Shown piece after piece: positions 18,220 through 26,541 of a stretch of DNA of 64,000 nucleotides. Origin of the DNA: Ruminococcaceae bacterium YRB3002. GTDB lineage: Bacteria; Bacillota; Clostridia; Saccharofermentanales; Saccharofermentanaceae. The DNA is taken from assembly GCA_900099715.1 (NCBI GenBank), contig FMTG01000002.1, forward strand, positions 186,001 to 250,000, written 5' to 3'. The notes under the pieces were generated by a model, which saw nothing but the letters and a program-made list of their open reading frames with translations, ran no database searches and had not been told where the DNA came from. How positions within the stretch are numbered: the stretch's first letter is position 1; each line of letters begins with the position of its first letter. The translations under genes were made by a program, and so were the position numbers.

Positions 18220-18337
18220 ATTATTCATTTCCCTCAAAAATAAGTGACATACTGTCACACCCCTCGAAAACCCAATAGTCTATACTAGAAGTATCCTAAT
18301 CATTATTAAGTCTATTGTACTTTGAGCGGTGTATTCT

Positions 18338-18529
18338 ATGAGAAAGAGCGGTAACAGAAGTACTGAGTCTGAACAATCGGTAAGACCTGTACAGGTGATC
18401 GGGCCTGATGAAGTGGCTGCAGAAGATGTCAATGAAGACTGCCGGGAAGACGTTCAGTCTGGCGGCGTTTTTACGATATCCCGAACGAGTGACGGCTCTT
18501 ATGTGATCAGAAGCGCAAGTGATGTGTAA
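18338..18529 (+). CDS. Hypothetical small protein (63 aa)
   Basis: A short open frame, MRKSGNRSTESEQ at the N-terminus, acidic in the middle (GPDEVAAEDVNEDCRED) and ending in a beta-rich GGVFTISRTSDGSYVIRSA. I do not recognise it. The in-frame GTG at 18329 is an alternative start. No convincing ribosome site precedes either start; TATACT at 18281-18286 could be a -10. It lies alone between the GGDEF/EAL gene and the convergent tRNA-Lys. The composition looks protein-like, but it may be chance. Confidence 0.4.
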   Translation: MRKSGNRSTESEQSVRPVQVIGPDEVAAEDVNEDCREDVQSGGVFTISRTSDGSYVIRSASDV

Positions 18530-18545
18530 AATACAATAAATAATA

Positions 18546-18569
18546 AGTCCCCCGCATATGCAGGGGACT
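18546..18569 (-). terminator. Terminator of tRNA-Lys (possibly bidirectional)
   Basis: Stem AGTCCCC / GGGGACT (18546-18552 and 18563-18569) around the self-complementary GCATATGC. On the minus strand it follows the encoded CCA by three bases and is trailed by a T-rich tract, so it ends the tRNA transcript; it may also stop the plus-strand small ORF. Confidence 0.75.
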
Positions 18570-18572
18570 TTC

Positions 18573-18648
18573 TGGTGCACCATCAGGGACTCGAACCCGG
18601 GGCCCACTGATTAAGAGTCAGTTGCTCTACCATCTGAGCTAATGGTGC
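18573..18648 (-). tRNA. tRNA-Lys (anticodon CTT), CCA encoded
   Basis: On the minus strand: acceptor GCACCAT/ATGGTGC, D-arm GCTC-N8-GAGC, anticodon stem ACTGA/TCAGT with loop CTCTTAA (anticodon CTT, reads AAG), variable loop of 5, T-loop TTCGAGT, discriminator A. The 3' CCA (18573-18575 on the plus strand) is encoded. One oddity: the T-stem CCGGG/CCCTG has a C50-U64 mismatch where a pair is expected. The body is 73 nt (18576-18648). It has its own promoter and terminator. Confidence 0.95.
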
Positions 18649-18671
18649 GTCTGATGAAATCAGCAAGAGCA

Positions 18672-18699
18672 ATTATAACATTTTAGGAAAGCATGTCAA
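18672..18699 (-). promoter_or_regulatory. Promoter of tRNA-Lys
   Basis: Minus strand TTGACA (18699-18694), 16-bp spacer ending in TGT, TATAAT (18677-18672): consensus -35, -10 and extended -10 together, consistent with strong stable-RNA transcription. Confidence 0.88.
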
Positions 18700-18722
18700 C
18701 ACTATTTTTATATCTTTGTGTA

Positions 18723-19829
18723 TTACAGCTCATAATCTGCCATGTCTGTGGAAGCAAAATCCTCAGTAAGGGGCAGTTTTACGGTTCGTCCTTCCTTGGC
18801 AGATCTGTAGATACCCATAAGAGTATCGACTGATGAGAAGCCTGCATAACTGTCTGCTATGGGGTCATTGCCTGATCGTATTGACTCTTCAAGATTTCTA
18901 TAGATTCCAAGATGTGGATTAAGGGCAGACTTTATGGTGAAGGACAGACCGTACTTGCTGAGCTGTTTTCTTATATATTTACCATTGAGCTTTTTGCCGC
19001 CTGCAAGCCTCAGGTCAAGCTTTGGCTTGCCTGAATCAAGCCCCATGGACAGGGTGGCTTTCTCGAGGCAGACTGTGAACATTGCCACGTGTTTGGAAGG
19101 ATCGGTGCATGTGGCACCCTCTATCTGCGCCAGGGCACCGTTCTCGAGACGGAGTACAGCCATCCCGAGATCCTCGGCCTCAATATGTCTCAGCCTTCTT
19201 GATATCATCGCCGTAGCTTCGCTTGGTTCAGAACCCATGAGCCACACAAGCAGGTCAATGGCATGGATAGTCTGATTCATAAGAGCACCGCCGTCCGATT
19301 TCCATGTTCCGCGCCATGCCGCACTGTCGTAATAATCATCTCCGTGACCCCAGCGGACATATATGGAGCCATGAGTAACCTTTCCGTATTTGCCTGTGGA
19401 GATATCATCGCGGATAAGACCGACGATAGGCAGATATCTGTATATGTGTCCCATAGCGATCTTGCGGCCGTTCCTGCGGGCAATATCATAGATATCTCTT
19501 GATTCACCGGTGGACATTGCCATCGGCTTCTCGAGAAGCAGGTCTGAACCGTGTTCCATGGCATATCTGGCAACTTCATAGTGAAGCCCGGAAGGGACTG
19601 TGGCAGCTGTTATATCCGGTTTAAGGGCATCGATTGCTTCCTTATAATCCTCGTATATCTGAATATCCCCGGAGAGTCCTGATTCCCGGAGGAGTTTCTC
19701 TGCACTCTCCCGTCTGGCATCGCAGAGTCCTTTGAGGATTACCTTGCCTTTGAGATCTTTTATCGCTTTGACATGCTTAACGGCAACTCTTCCACAGCCT
19801 ATTATGAGTACTGACAGCGGTTCGCTCAT
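18723..19829 (-). CDS. Gfo/Idh/MocA family oxidoreductase
   Basis: 368-residue NAD(P)-dependent dehydrogenase acting on a sugar or inositol-like alcohol; substrate unknown. N-terminal Rossmann motif VLIIGCGRVAVKHV (GxGxxxxxH form), the catalytic LLEKPMAM (EKP lysine), and the C-terminal alpha/beta domain ending near KEGRTVKLPL. The start is taken at ATG 19829, since GGAGGG lies at 19839-19834 just upstream; an earlier ATG at 19841 is contiguous with that ribosome site. It stands alone on the minus strand between tRNA-Lys and pdp, with no sugar operon around it. Confidence 0.87.
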   Translation of the reverse strand: MSEPLSVLIIGCGRVAVKHVKAIKDLKGKVILKGLCDARRESAEKLLRESGLSGDIQIYEDYKEAIDALKPDITAATVPSGLHYEVARYAMEHGSDLLLEKPMAMSTGESRDIYDIARRNGRKIAMGHIYRYLPIVGLIRDDISTGKYGKVTHGSIYVRWGHGDDYYDSAAWRGTWKSDGGALMNQTIHAIDLLVWLMGSEPSEATAMISRRLRHIEAEDLGMAVLRLENGALAQIEGATCTDPSKHVAMFTVCLEKATLSMGLDSGKPKLDLRLAGGKKLNGKYIRKQLSKYGLSFTIKSALNPHLGIYRNLEESIRSGNDPIADSYAGFSSVDTLMGIYRSAKEGRTVKLPLTEDFASTDMADYEL

Positions 19830-19896
19830 ATATCCCTCCATTGTATATGCTTCAATTAGTCTATCACAAATAGCGAAATAAGAAATCCGTATTTAA

Positions 19897-19904
19897 TGTA
19901 TAAT
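19897..19904 (+). promoter_or_regulatory. -10 region of the pdp promoter
   Basis: TGTATAAT with TATAAT at 19899-19904; no recognisable -35. The start of transcription would be near 19911, leaving a 35-nt leader that contains GGAGG before ATG 19946. Confidence 0.55.
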
Positions 19905-19945
19905 ACCTTTATGTATTTATATTTCTTTGCATTGGAGGATTCCTG

Positions 19946-21268
19946 ATGTCTTTTGTGAATATGATCGAGAAGAAACGTTACAATGGTGAGTTAACTGATG
20001 AAGAGATCAGATTCTTTGTAAAGGGAGTTACGGACGGATCCATTCCTGATTATCAGATATCAGCGCTCCTGATGGCGATAGTGCTTAACGGTATGAATGA
20101 CCGGGAGATGACAACGCTGACGCTTGCCATGGCTGATTCCGGTGAACGTCAGGATCTCTCTTTCTGTGATGATATGCCGGTTGATAAGCACAGTACCGGC
20201 GGAGTCGGTGATAAGGTAACGCCATTACTGCTTCCGCTTCTGGCCACATACGGTATTACAAGCGTTAAGCTCTCGGGAAGAGGTCTTGGATTCACCGGAG
20301 GCACGATAGATAAATTCGAGTCCATAAAGGGCTTCAACACCTCCGTTCCTGCTGATGATTTTCCGCGCCTTATCCGTGAGACAGGTATGGTATTGTCTGC
20401 ACAGACTCCTGATCTGGCGCCTGCCGATAAAGTTCTTTATTCTCTGAGGGATGTTACAGGTACAGTTGATTCGATACCTCTGATCGCGTCAAGTATCATG
20501 AGCAAGAAGATCGCAGGCGGAGCCAAAGCGCTTGTTCTTGATGTCACCTGCGGCAGCGGCGCTTTCATGAAGACTGTTGACAGGGCGGAAGAGCTTGCCA
20601 GGGCTATGATCAGCATTGGCAAACTGGCCGGTATAAAAACTGTTGTTGTGATCTCTGATATGGATCAGCCTCTCGGCAGGACATGCGGCAACACTCTGGA
20701 GATGCAGGAGGTTATGGAGACGCTGACAGGCAAAGGCGCTCCGGATGTCATTAAGGTAGTATGCACTATTGCCAGGGAACTGATCAAACTTGCCGGCAAG
20801 GATAATGGAATGGATGACAATGAGATCTATGATGACTGCGTAAAGCGTCTTACTTCCGGTGAGGCTCTGGCCAGCTTTATAAAGCTTGTCTCGTCACAGG
20901 GCGGTGAGATAACCATGGCAGGTCCTTCTTATGTTGAGCTGCCTCATGAGGCTCTCAGGATATCCGCTCCTTCAGACGGTTATGTAAAATCGATCCGTAC
21001 TGATGCCATCGGCAGTCTTTCTGTTCTTCTCGGAGCAGGAAGAGCCACAAAGACAGACACCATCGATTACGGCGCGGGAATATGCTTCTACGCGAAAGTA
21101 GGTGACCATGTTAAGCGTGGTGACGTTCTCTGTTCGCTTTGCCATGGCGTGTCACGTGAGGTGCCGGAGGAACTGCTCTTTGATGTCATGGAGAAAGTCT
21201 ATGAATGCTATGAATTCTCTGATACGCCTGTTGAGGAGAGGGATCCTATAATCAAAGTCCTTGATTAA
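19946..21268 (+). CDS. pdp: Pyrimidine-nucleoside phosphorylase
   Basis: 440-residue enzyme of the thymidine/pyrimidine phosphorylase family, which splits uridine, thymidine or deoxyuridine with phosphate to base and (deoxy)ribose-1-phosphate for salvage. Signature KHSTGGVGDKVT (81-92) binds phosphate; SGRGLGFTGGTIDK and DVTCGSGAF follow; a C-terminal barrel-sandwich region starts near residue 345 (GYVKSIRTDAIG). Gram-positive enzymes of this group usually accept both uridine and thymidine, hence pdp rather than deoA. GGAGG precedes ATG 19946. Single-gene transcript; ruvC has its own promoter downstream. Confidence 0.92.
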   Translation: MSFVNMIEKKRYNGELTDEEIRFFVKGVTDGSIPDYQISALLMAIVLNGMNDREMTTLTLAMADSGERQDLSFCDDMPVDKHSTGGVGDKVTPLLLPLLATYGITSVKLSGRGLGFTGGTIDKFESIKGFNTSVPADDFPRLIRETGMVLSAQTPDLAPADKVLYSLRDVTGTVDSIPLIASSIMSKKIAGGAKALVLDVTCGSGAFMKTVDRAEELARAMISIGKLAGIKTVVVISDMDQPLGRTCGNTLEMQEVMETLTGKGAPDVIKVVCTIARELIKLAGKDNGMDDNEIYDDCVKRLTSGEALASFIKLVSSQGGEITMAGPSYVELPHEALRISAPSDGYVKSIRTDAIGSLSVLLGAGRATKTDTIDYGAGICFYAKVGDHVKRGDVLCSLCHGVSREVPEELLFDVMEKVYECYEFSDTPVEERDPIIKVLD

Positions 21269-21289
21269 TCATGATCTGTTCTGTATAAT
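21261..21289 (+). promoter_or_regulatory. Promoter of ruvC-ruvA-ruvB-queH
   Basis: TTGATT (21261-21266), 17-bp spacer, TATAAT (21284-21289). The -35 overlaps the last codons of pdp. Transcription should start near 21296, inside the LexA-type box. Confidence 0.82.
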
Positions 21290-21291
21290 AA

Positions 21292-21303
21292 GAACAAATG
21301 TTT
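21292..21303 (+). promoter_or_regulatory. LexA (SOS) box of the ruv operon
   Basis: GAACAAATGTTT, base-for-base identical to the recA box at 6562-6573, placed over the predicted transcription start. Confidence 0.85.
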
Positions 21304-21328
21304 TCGAGAGGCTTCATACTATAGAATA

Positions 21329-21889
21329 ATGGCTGATATTATTAAGAACGTGATTATTGGCATTGATCCCGGTTATGCTATTACGGGTTACGGTATCATT
21401 GAGAAGAGCGGCAATAAGCTCCGTGTTCTTGATTATGGTGTGATCGAGACCAAGCCCAAGACAGACTTCGAGATCAGGCTCCTTACGATCAACGAGAATG
21501 TGCGGTCGCTTCTGGAGATCTACAAGCCTGATTATATGGCTGTGGAGGAGCTTTTTCTGTCTAAGAATACGACTACTGCTATCGGCACGGCTCAGGCCAG
21601 GGGAGTCGCCATCGTAGAGGCGGCTCGATCCAATATTCCTGTCTATGAATTTACGCCCGGACAGATCAAGCTGGCGGTGACGGGTTATGGTAAGGCGGAT
21701 AAACATCAGGTGCAGACAATGGTTCAGCGTCTTCTTGGTCTTAAGGAGATCCCCAAGCCTGATGATGCGGCTGACGGACTGGCAGTTGCAATATGTCTGG
21801 CAAATACCGGAATAATGGCATCAGGGAAGGCCGTGGCCGGGTATCAGTATGGAAGATACGGTTACAGTAATATAAAGCCTTTGGGCTGA
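21329..21889 (+). CDS. ruvC: Holliday junction resolvase RuvC
   Basis: 186-residue nuclease that cleaves Holliday junctions symmetrically. Catalytic acidic residues are present: Asp13 in IGIDPG, Glu73 or Glu74 in VEELFLSKN, and Asp145/146 with Asp149 in PDDAADGLAVA. ATG 21329 has only a weak ribosome site (GAGAGG at 21305-21310 is too far), so the start is less certain; a GTG at 21350 is the next option. First gene of an SOS-regulated ruvC-ruvA-ruvB unit. Confidence 0.94.
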   Translation: MADIIKNVIIGIDPGYAITGYGIIEKSGNKLRVLDYGVIETKPKTDFEIRLLTINENVRSLLEIYKPDYMAVEELFLSKNTTTAIGTAQARGVAIVEAARSNIPVYEFTPGQIKLAVTGYGKADKHQVQTMVQRLLGLKEIPKPDDAADGLAVAICLANTGIMASGKAVAGYQYGRYGYSNIKPLG

Positions 21890-21914
21890 TGATCGTACAG
21901 AACAGGAGGTCAGG

Positions 21915-22541
21915 ATGTACGCATATATCAAGGGAATCCTTACTATAAGGGAAGAGACATATATAGTTGTTGAGAACAATGGAATAGGATATCTGATCAT
22001 GATGCCATTCCTCATGGCGGCAAGGATAGGCAATATCGGTGAGGAGATCACATGTTTTGTCTATCAGAGTGTTAAGGAAGACGGAATCTCTCTATACGGC
22101 TTTGCTTCCAGAGAAGAGAAGGATATGTTCCTTATGCTCATTGCGGTGAGTGGCATTGGACCTAAAGTCGGTCAGAATATCTGTTGTTACCTGACCCCCG
22201 AACAGCTTGCATCCGCAGTGATCAATAATGATACTGCAACGATTTCTTCAGTTAAGGGGTTGGGCAAGAAGACCGCAGAGCGTATAATACTCGAACTCAG
22301 GGACAAACTCAAGGCACAGGCGAAGGCATCAGGCGCTTCTATTACTGCGGCTGGTTCCGGTGTTGTATTCGATCCGTCCAAGTCGGATATCTCTAATGAT
22401 GCGATTGGTGCTCTCGTTATGTTAGGATATAAGCAGCAGGATGCAGAGAATGCCGTAACTTCCAGTTATGAAGACGGATTGGATCTTCAGGAGCTTATCA
22501 AGCGCTCACTCAAAATGATAACTGGCAACAAGTTTGGCTGA
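21915..22541 (+). CDS. ruvA: Holliday junction DNA helicase subunit RuvA
   Basis: 208-residue protein that binds four-way junctions as a tetramer and loads RuvB. N-terminal OB fold ([28 protein letters not shown]), two helix-hairpin-helix motifs ([15 protein letters not shown] and [16 protein letters not shown]), and a C-terminal RuvB-contact domain after a flexible linker (about 135-155). AGGAGGT precedes ATG 21915. It overlaps no neighbour in frame; the ruvB ATG begins 22 nt downstream. Confidence 0.96.
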   Translation: MYAYIKGILTIREETYIVVENNGIGYLIMMPFLMAARIGNIGEEITCFVYQSVKEDGISLYGFASREEKDMFLMLIAVSGIGPKVGQNICCYLTPEQLASAVINNDTATISSVKGLGKKTAERIILELRDKLKAQAKASGASITAAGSGVVFDPSKSDISNDAIGALVMLGYKQQDAENAVTSSYEDGLDLQELIKRSLKMITGNKFG

Positions 22542-22563
22542 TACGGATCAAGGTGCGGATTAT

Positions 22564-23658
22564 ATGGAATTTAACGGTTATGACGACGACGAGAGAGTCT
22601 TAGAACGTAAAAGAATACTGTCAGACGGGGACGAGAAGGGCCTTAGACCGGTATCTTTTGACGATTATCATGGTCAGAAGAAAGTCAAAGAGAACCTTAA
22701 GATATTTATCGAGGGTGCCAAGTCGAGGGGTGAGGCATTAGATCATGTTCTTCTTTATGGTCCTCCCGGACTGGGCAAGACAACACTTGCCGGAATAATC
22801 GCCGCAGAGATGGGCGTGGCGCTCCATATAACTACGGGTCCTTCCATTGAGAAGGCCGGGGATCTTGCCGCGATACTTACTAATCTCAATGAGAATGAAG
22901 TTTTGTTCATCGATGAGATACACAGGCTCAATAAGAGCGTTGAGGAAGTCCTGTATCCTGCTATGGAGGATTATGCCCTTGATATCATGATAGGAAAAGG
23001 TCCTTCTGCGAGGTCCGTAAGGCTGGATCTGCCTCATTTTACTCTTGTAGGTGCAACAACAAGGGCAGGAATGATATCCGCTCCGATGCGTGACAGATTT
23101 GGAATGATACATCGTCTGGAGCTTTATGATACACATGATCTTATGGATATCCTCAGACGTGATGCGGGTATACTCGGTATCGAGATTACTGAAGAGGGAC
23201 TTGAGAATATCGCATCGAGATCGCGCGGTACGCCCCGAATTGCCATCAGACTTCTTAAGAGAATGCGTGATTATGCCGCCTATCTCAAGAAAGATACGAT
23301 AGACAGGGAGGTATCCGATTTTGGACTCAAGGCTCTTGATATCGATGAACTTGGTCTTGATATGGTAGATAAGAGAGTCCTTATGACTATTGCTGATGTG
23401 TTCAAGGGAGGCCCTGTCGGACTCGAGACACTGGCTGCCACGACAGGTGAGGATCCCGTTACCATAGAGGATGTTTATGAACCATTCTTGCTTCAGAACG
23501 GTTTTATCCAGAAGACACCAAGGGGCAGGATGCTTACGGCCAGAGCCTATGAGCATCTCGGACTTCCGGTCCCGGCTGAACTTGTGGCAAAGAATAAGCA
23601 GGCATATGAGAATATGACTATCGATTCATATCTTGACAGTAAGAAGGGGGAAGACTGA
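22564..23658 (+). CDS. ruvB: Holliday junction branch migration ATPase RuvB
   Basis: 364-residue AAA+ motor that drives branch migration with RuvA. Walker [10 protein letters not shown] (66-74), Walker B FIDEIHR (about 115-121), sensor 1 GATTRAGM, and a C-terminal winged helix ([22 protein letters not shown], quoted in part). ATG 22564 is chosen because AAGGTG (22550-22555) is spaced 8 nt from it; an in-frame TTG at 22534 overlaps ruvA without a ribosome site. GGGGG near the 3' end serves the following queH. Confidence 0.95.
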   Translation: MEFNGYDDDERVLERKRILSDGDEKGLRPVSFDDYHGQKKVKENLKIFIEGAKSRGEALDHVLLYGPPGLGKTTLAGIIAAEMGVALHITTGPSIEKAGDLAAILTNLNENEVLFIDEIHRLNKSVEEVLYPAMEDYALDIMIGKGPSARSVRLDLPHFTLVGATTRAGMISAPMRDRFGMIHRLELYDTHDLMDILRRDAGILGIEITEEGLENIASRSRGTPRIAIRLLKRMRDYAAYLKKDTIDREVSDFGLKALDIDELGLDMVDKRVLMTIADVFKGGPVGLETLAATTGEDPVTIEDVYEPFLLQNGFIQKTPRGRMLTARAYEHLGLPVPAELVAKNKQAYENMTIDSYLDSKKGED

Positions 23659-23659
23659 C

Positions 23660-24217
23660 ATGACTATGCTCCTTCATGCGTGCTGCGGTCCGTGTTCAAT
23701 GTATCCGCAGAAACTGCTTCATGAAGAGGGAACAGGTTATGATATGATCTGGTATAACCCCAATATCCATCCGGAATTCGAGTGGAACAGGAGACTTGAG
23801 AATCTGCGTAAGGCTGCAATCCATTTTGATACAGTTCTCATAGAAGAAGGCATTTGTATGGAAGATTACTGGAAGAGTAAGTCTTACATCGAAGAATTCG
23901 GTTCAAGATGTGCCATGTGCTATGACATCAGGATGGGTTTTGTTGCTGAATATGCAGCTTCTCACGGCTATGATTCCTTTACCACCACATTACTTGTCAG
24001 TCCTTATCAGCAGCATGATCTGATAAGCGAGGTCTGCAGACGGAAGGCTGACGAGTTCGGTGTTGAATTCAGATATTATGACTTCAGGCCCGGTTTTCGC
24101 GAGGGGCAGAATATGGCCAGGGATATCGGCCTGTACCGGCAGAAGTACTGTGGATGCATATTCTCCCTTGATGAGTCTGATTTCAGAGATAAGATTCTGA
24201 AGAGCTTTGAGGGTTAA
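23660..24217 (+). CDS. queH: Epoxyqueuosine reductase QueH
   Basis: 185-residue QueH (formerly DUF208), the cobalamin-independent enzyme that reduces epoxyqueuosine to queuosine in tRNA. Cysteine signatures are intact: HACCGPCS (Cys8, Cys9, Cys12), RCAMCYD in the middle, and YCGCIFS near the C-terminus, which together bind the iron-sulfur cluster and a second metal. ATG 23660 follows AAGGGGGAAG with good spacing and is one base past the ruvB stop, so it is the last gene of the ruv operon. Its TAA stop overlaps the convergent rqcH stop by 2 nt (24215-24216); no terminator separates them. No other queuosine gene is nearby. Confidence 0.9.
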   Translation: MTMLLHACCGPCSMYPQKLLHEEGTGYDMIWYNPNIHPEFEWNRRLENLRKAAIHFDTVLIEEGICMEDYWKSKSYIEEFGSRCAMCYDIRMGFVAEYAASHGYDSFTTTLLVSPYQQHDLISEVCRRKADEFGVEFRYYDFRPGFREGQNMARDIGLYRQKYCGCIFSLDESDFRDKILKSFEG

Positions 24218-26124
24218 GAAGATTTATCTTCCGGATCCTTTGCCTCAACGACTATCGAGTAATGACTGTCATATATGACCATACCCGGTTTGGACCTGGG
24301 GATCTTCTTGATGTGTGATACCTTGCAGTAATCAACTTCCACTCGCATCATGTTGGCATGTTCTTCAAGAAGGGTTGCTCTGGAATAGAATGCGGCAGCA
24401 CTCGCGGCCTCTGTAACGGCTGTATCGGAAGGGAATTCCTCGCCGGGGCGGGACTTTAGGATCACATGCGTTCCCGGGAGACCTTTGACGTGGAACCACC
24501 AGTCATCTTTATCGGCTATCTGGAAGGTTAATCTGTCGTTCTGAAAGTTATTACGCCCGGACAGGCATTCATATCCGTCAGATGTCCTGAACCTTCTGAA
24601 AGAAAGAGATTCTTCGCTCTTATGCTTGTCGCGGTTTCTGTTGGACTGACCTTTCTGGCGGGCGTTTGCCATCTTGGCAGCCTGTCTTAATGCCCTTGAC
24701 GAGGCCTTTCCGGACTTGGAAATCCCTACCATCCGGTTTGGATCGCCTGTATTATTTGCTTTTTGCTTGGTCCTGACCTTGGTCTGGACGATCTCTGAAT
24801 TGATCTCTTCTTCGAGAGCTTCTATATCTTCCTGAGTAGCGGCTGATGCGATGAGTGTCTTGAGTGTCCTGAGATAACTGATCGACAATTCGTCTTCAGC
24901 TATGTATTCAGAAGATATCTCCATCCTTCGCTTGCATTTGCGGTATTGCCTGTAGTATTCCTGTGCATTTGCAGCAATGGACAGGGAAGGGTCGAGCGGT
25001 ATAGTGATATCAGTCGGCGGATCATCGTAGTAATTGGATAATGTTATGGAATCCCCGTGTTCCGCTTTGGAGTATGCACCGAGGAGAAGATCCCCGTAAA
25101 GCTTATAACGTTCGTTATTACGGGCTTCCTCATAGTCGGATATGTGATATTCATACTTGCGCATCATCTTGTTGAGCGCAGAAGTGACTATCTGATTGAG
25201 CCGGTGTCTTCTTACATCAATATTAATATTGGCTTCTTTGACATTGTAGTACTCTTCCAGCATACCGGAAACAGTGCTGAATGACTTGACGACAGGATAT
25301 CCCTCGATCTTCATGAGAGAGTAATCACAGATATCCCCTGAACTGTTAAGACAGACGTAGTAGGTGAGAGTCCTGTTTATGACACCATCCATAAATGTGC
25401 GTAATGAATCTGTCAGAGCGGCGATGGAGCCGTCATCCAGGTCCCTGAAGGAATAACGTTCATCTATTTTGGCGTCTGTGAGAATAGCTCTTGCCAGATT
25501 GGGTGACAGACCTTTTATTGAATTCAGTAATGCCTTTGAAAGCGGCCGCGAGATCTCCTCGTCTTTGACCGGGATCCTGCCGTCTGCAAGAAGATCAAGA
25601 CACTCTTCGGGAGTATACTTATCCTGACTCTGAGGGTATTCATATATTCTGGCAGGCATGACCTCTCTTACTCTGCTTATCTGAAAGTCAACATGAACTG
25701 CAGAATCAATGATCTTGCCTGAACCGTTTACCAGGATTATATTGGCAAACCTCCCCATAAGCTCGACAATCAGGCGGTAGCTCTTATCATCGTGAAGCTC
25801 GTCAGTATTTGACAGGGAGAATTCGATGAGACGCTCATATCCGGGATTCGTAACAGAGAGGATCCTGGCGCCTGAGATATACTTTCGGAGAAGCATACAG
25901 AACGAGGGAGGCATCTGGGGATTGTCGCGCAGATTGTCAGTAAGATTGATATGAGGATCAGAAGGCAATATGGATATAAGCAGCTTTTTGATCCCGGAAT
26001 AGCCCCTGAGATGGAGCATTATAGTATGCTTGTCAGGCTGAAAGACCTTATCTATACGTGTTCCTGACAGGGAACTGTCAAGTTCCGTTGTCAGAAGCTG
26101 CAATGTAATGCCGTCAAGAGCCAA
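24214..26124 (-). CDS. rqcH: RqcH/NFACT ribosome quality control protein (FbpA family)
   Basis: 636-residue NFACT protein. RqcH recruits tRNA-Ala to stalled 50S subunits and adds C-terminal alanine tails; older annotation calls it fibronectin-binding FbpA. NFACT-N domain with DKVFQPDKHTIMLHLRG, helix-hairpin-helix and coiled-coil middle (about 290-450), and NFACT-R domain with the WWFHVKGLPGTHVIL motif near residue 560. The start is a TTG (26124-26122) directly after the upstream gene's TGA; GAGG is suitably placed about 8 nt before it, and MALDGI is the usual N-terminus. Convergent with queH, with overlapping stop codons. Confidence 0.93.
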   Translation of the reverse strand: MALDGITLQLLTTELDSSLSGTRIDKVFQPDKHTIMLHLRGYSGIKKLLISILPSDPHINLTDNLRDNPQMPPSFCMLLRKYISGARILSVTNPGYERLIEFSLSNTDELHDDKSYRLIVELMGRFANIILVNGSGKIIDSAVHVDFQISRVREVMPARIYEYPQSQDKYTPEECLDLLADGRIPVKDEEISRPLSKALLNSIKGLSPNLARAILTDAKIDERYSFRDLDDGSIAALTDSLRTFMDGVINRTLTYYVCLNSSGDICDYSLMKIEGYPVVKSFSTVSGMLEEYYNVKEANINIDVRRHRLNQIVTSALNKMMRKYEYHISDYEEARNNERYKLYGDLLLGAYSKAEHGDSITLSNYYDDPPTDITIPLDPSLSIAANAQEYYRQYRKCKRRMEISSEYIAEDELSISYLRTLKTLIASAATQEDIEALEEEINSEIVQTKVRTKQKANNTGDPNRMVGISKSGKASSRALRQAAKMANARQKGQSNRNRDKHKSEESLSFRRFRTSDGYECLSGRNNFQNDRLTFQIADKDDWWFHVKGLPGTHVILKSRPGEEFPSDTAVTEAASAAAFYSRATLLEEHANMMRVEVDYCKVSHIKKIPRSKPGMVIYDSHYSIVVEAKDPEDKSS

Positions 26125-26538
26125 TCAGAGGACCTCATTATCGTCGCCTGCGGATACCATTGAATCAGCTTTATTCTTGCCCATGGTATATATCATGTAT
26201 ATGAGACGTCCGACTGCGGCGGCAAGGAGCTCAATCCCAACGAGAAGGAAGAACATGCGGTATCCGTTCCAGGATATAAGAAGGTCAAGACCTATGAGAA
26301 GAAGCGTGACAAGGACAGAGATTACAGGGACAAAGGCCTTAGTCTTTGAGAAAGCATGCCAGTAATCACCAAAACCTACTTCCACTTCCTCCTTGCGGGG
26401 AGCCTGGGTTGTCTTAGTCTTCGGCTTAGATGATGATCCGGAGCGTGAAGAAGACGAAGAAGAGCGCTTCCCTGAAGAAGTGCTCCTGCCGGTTGACGTG
26501 CGTTTGCCTGATGATCCAGTTCTTTTGGTCTGAGCCAT
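26125..26538 (-). CDS. Hypothetical membrane protein with a basic Ser/Arg/Lys-rich N-terminus
   Basis: 137 residues. About 45 N-terminal residues are low complexity and strongly basic (SSGKR, TSTGRST, SSSSSRSGSSS), then KEEVEVGFGDYW, then two hydrophobic helices (VPVISVLVTLLLIGLDLLI and FFLLVGIELLAAAVGRLIYMI) and a short polar tail. I do not recognise a family. The basic segment is presumably cytoplasmic and could bind RNA, ribosome or phospholipid (inference). It abuts rqcH with no gap and is 3 bases downstream of prs1, so the three are probably one transcript. Confidence 0.65.
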   Translation of the reverse strand: MAQTKRTGSSGKRTSTGRSTSSGKRSSSSSSRSGSSSKPKTKTTQAPRKEEVEVGFGDYWHAFSKTKAFVPVISVLVTLLLIGLDLLISWNGYRMFFLLVGIELLAAAVGRLIYMIYTMGKNKADSMVSAGDDNEVL

Positions 26539-26541
26539 AGA

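Noticed and set aside
18244-18258. GTGACA-TAC-TGTCAC hairpin after the GGDEF/EAL gene as a terminator
   Set aside because: A 6-bp stem with a 3-nt loop and no T-run; it could be a protein site, but nothing supports a terminator.
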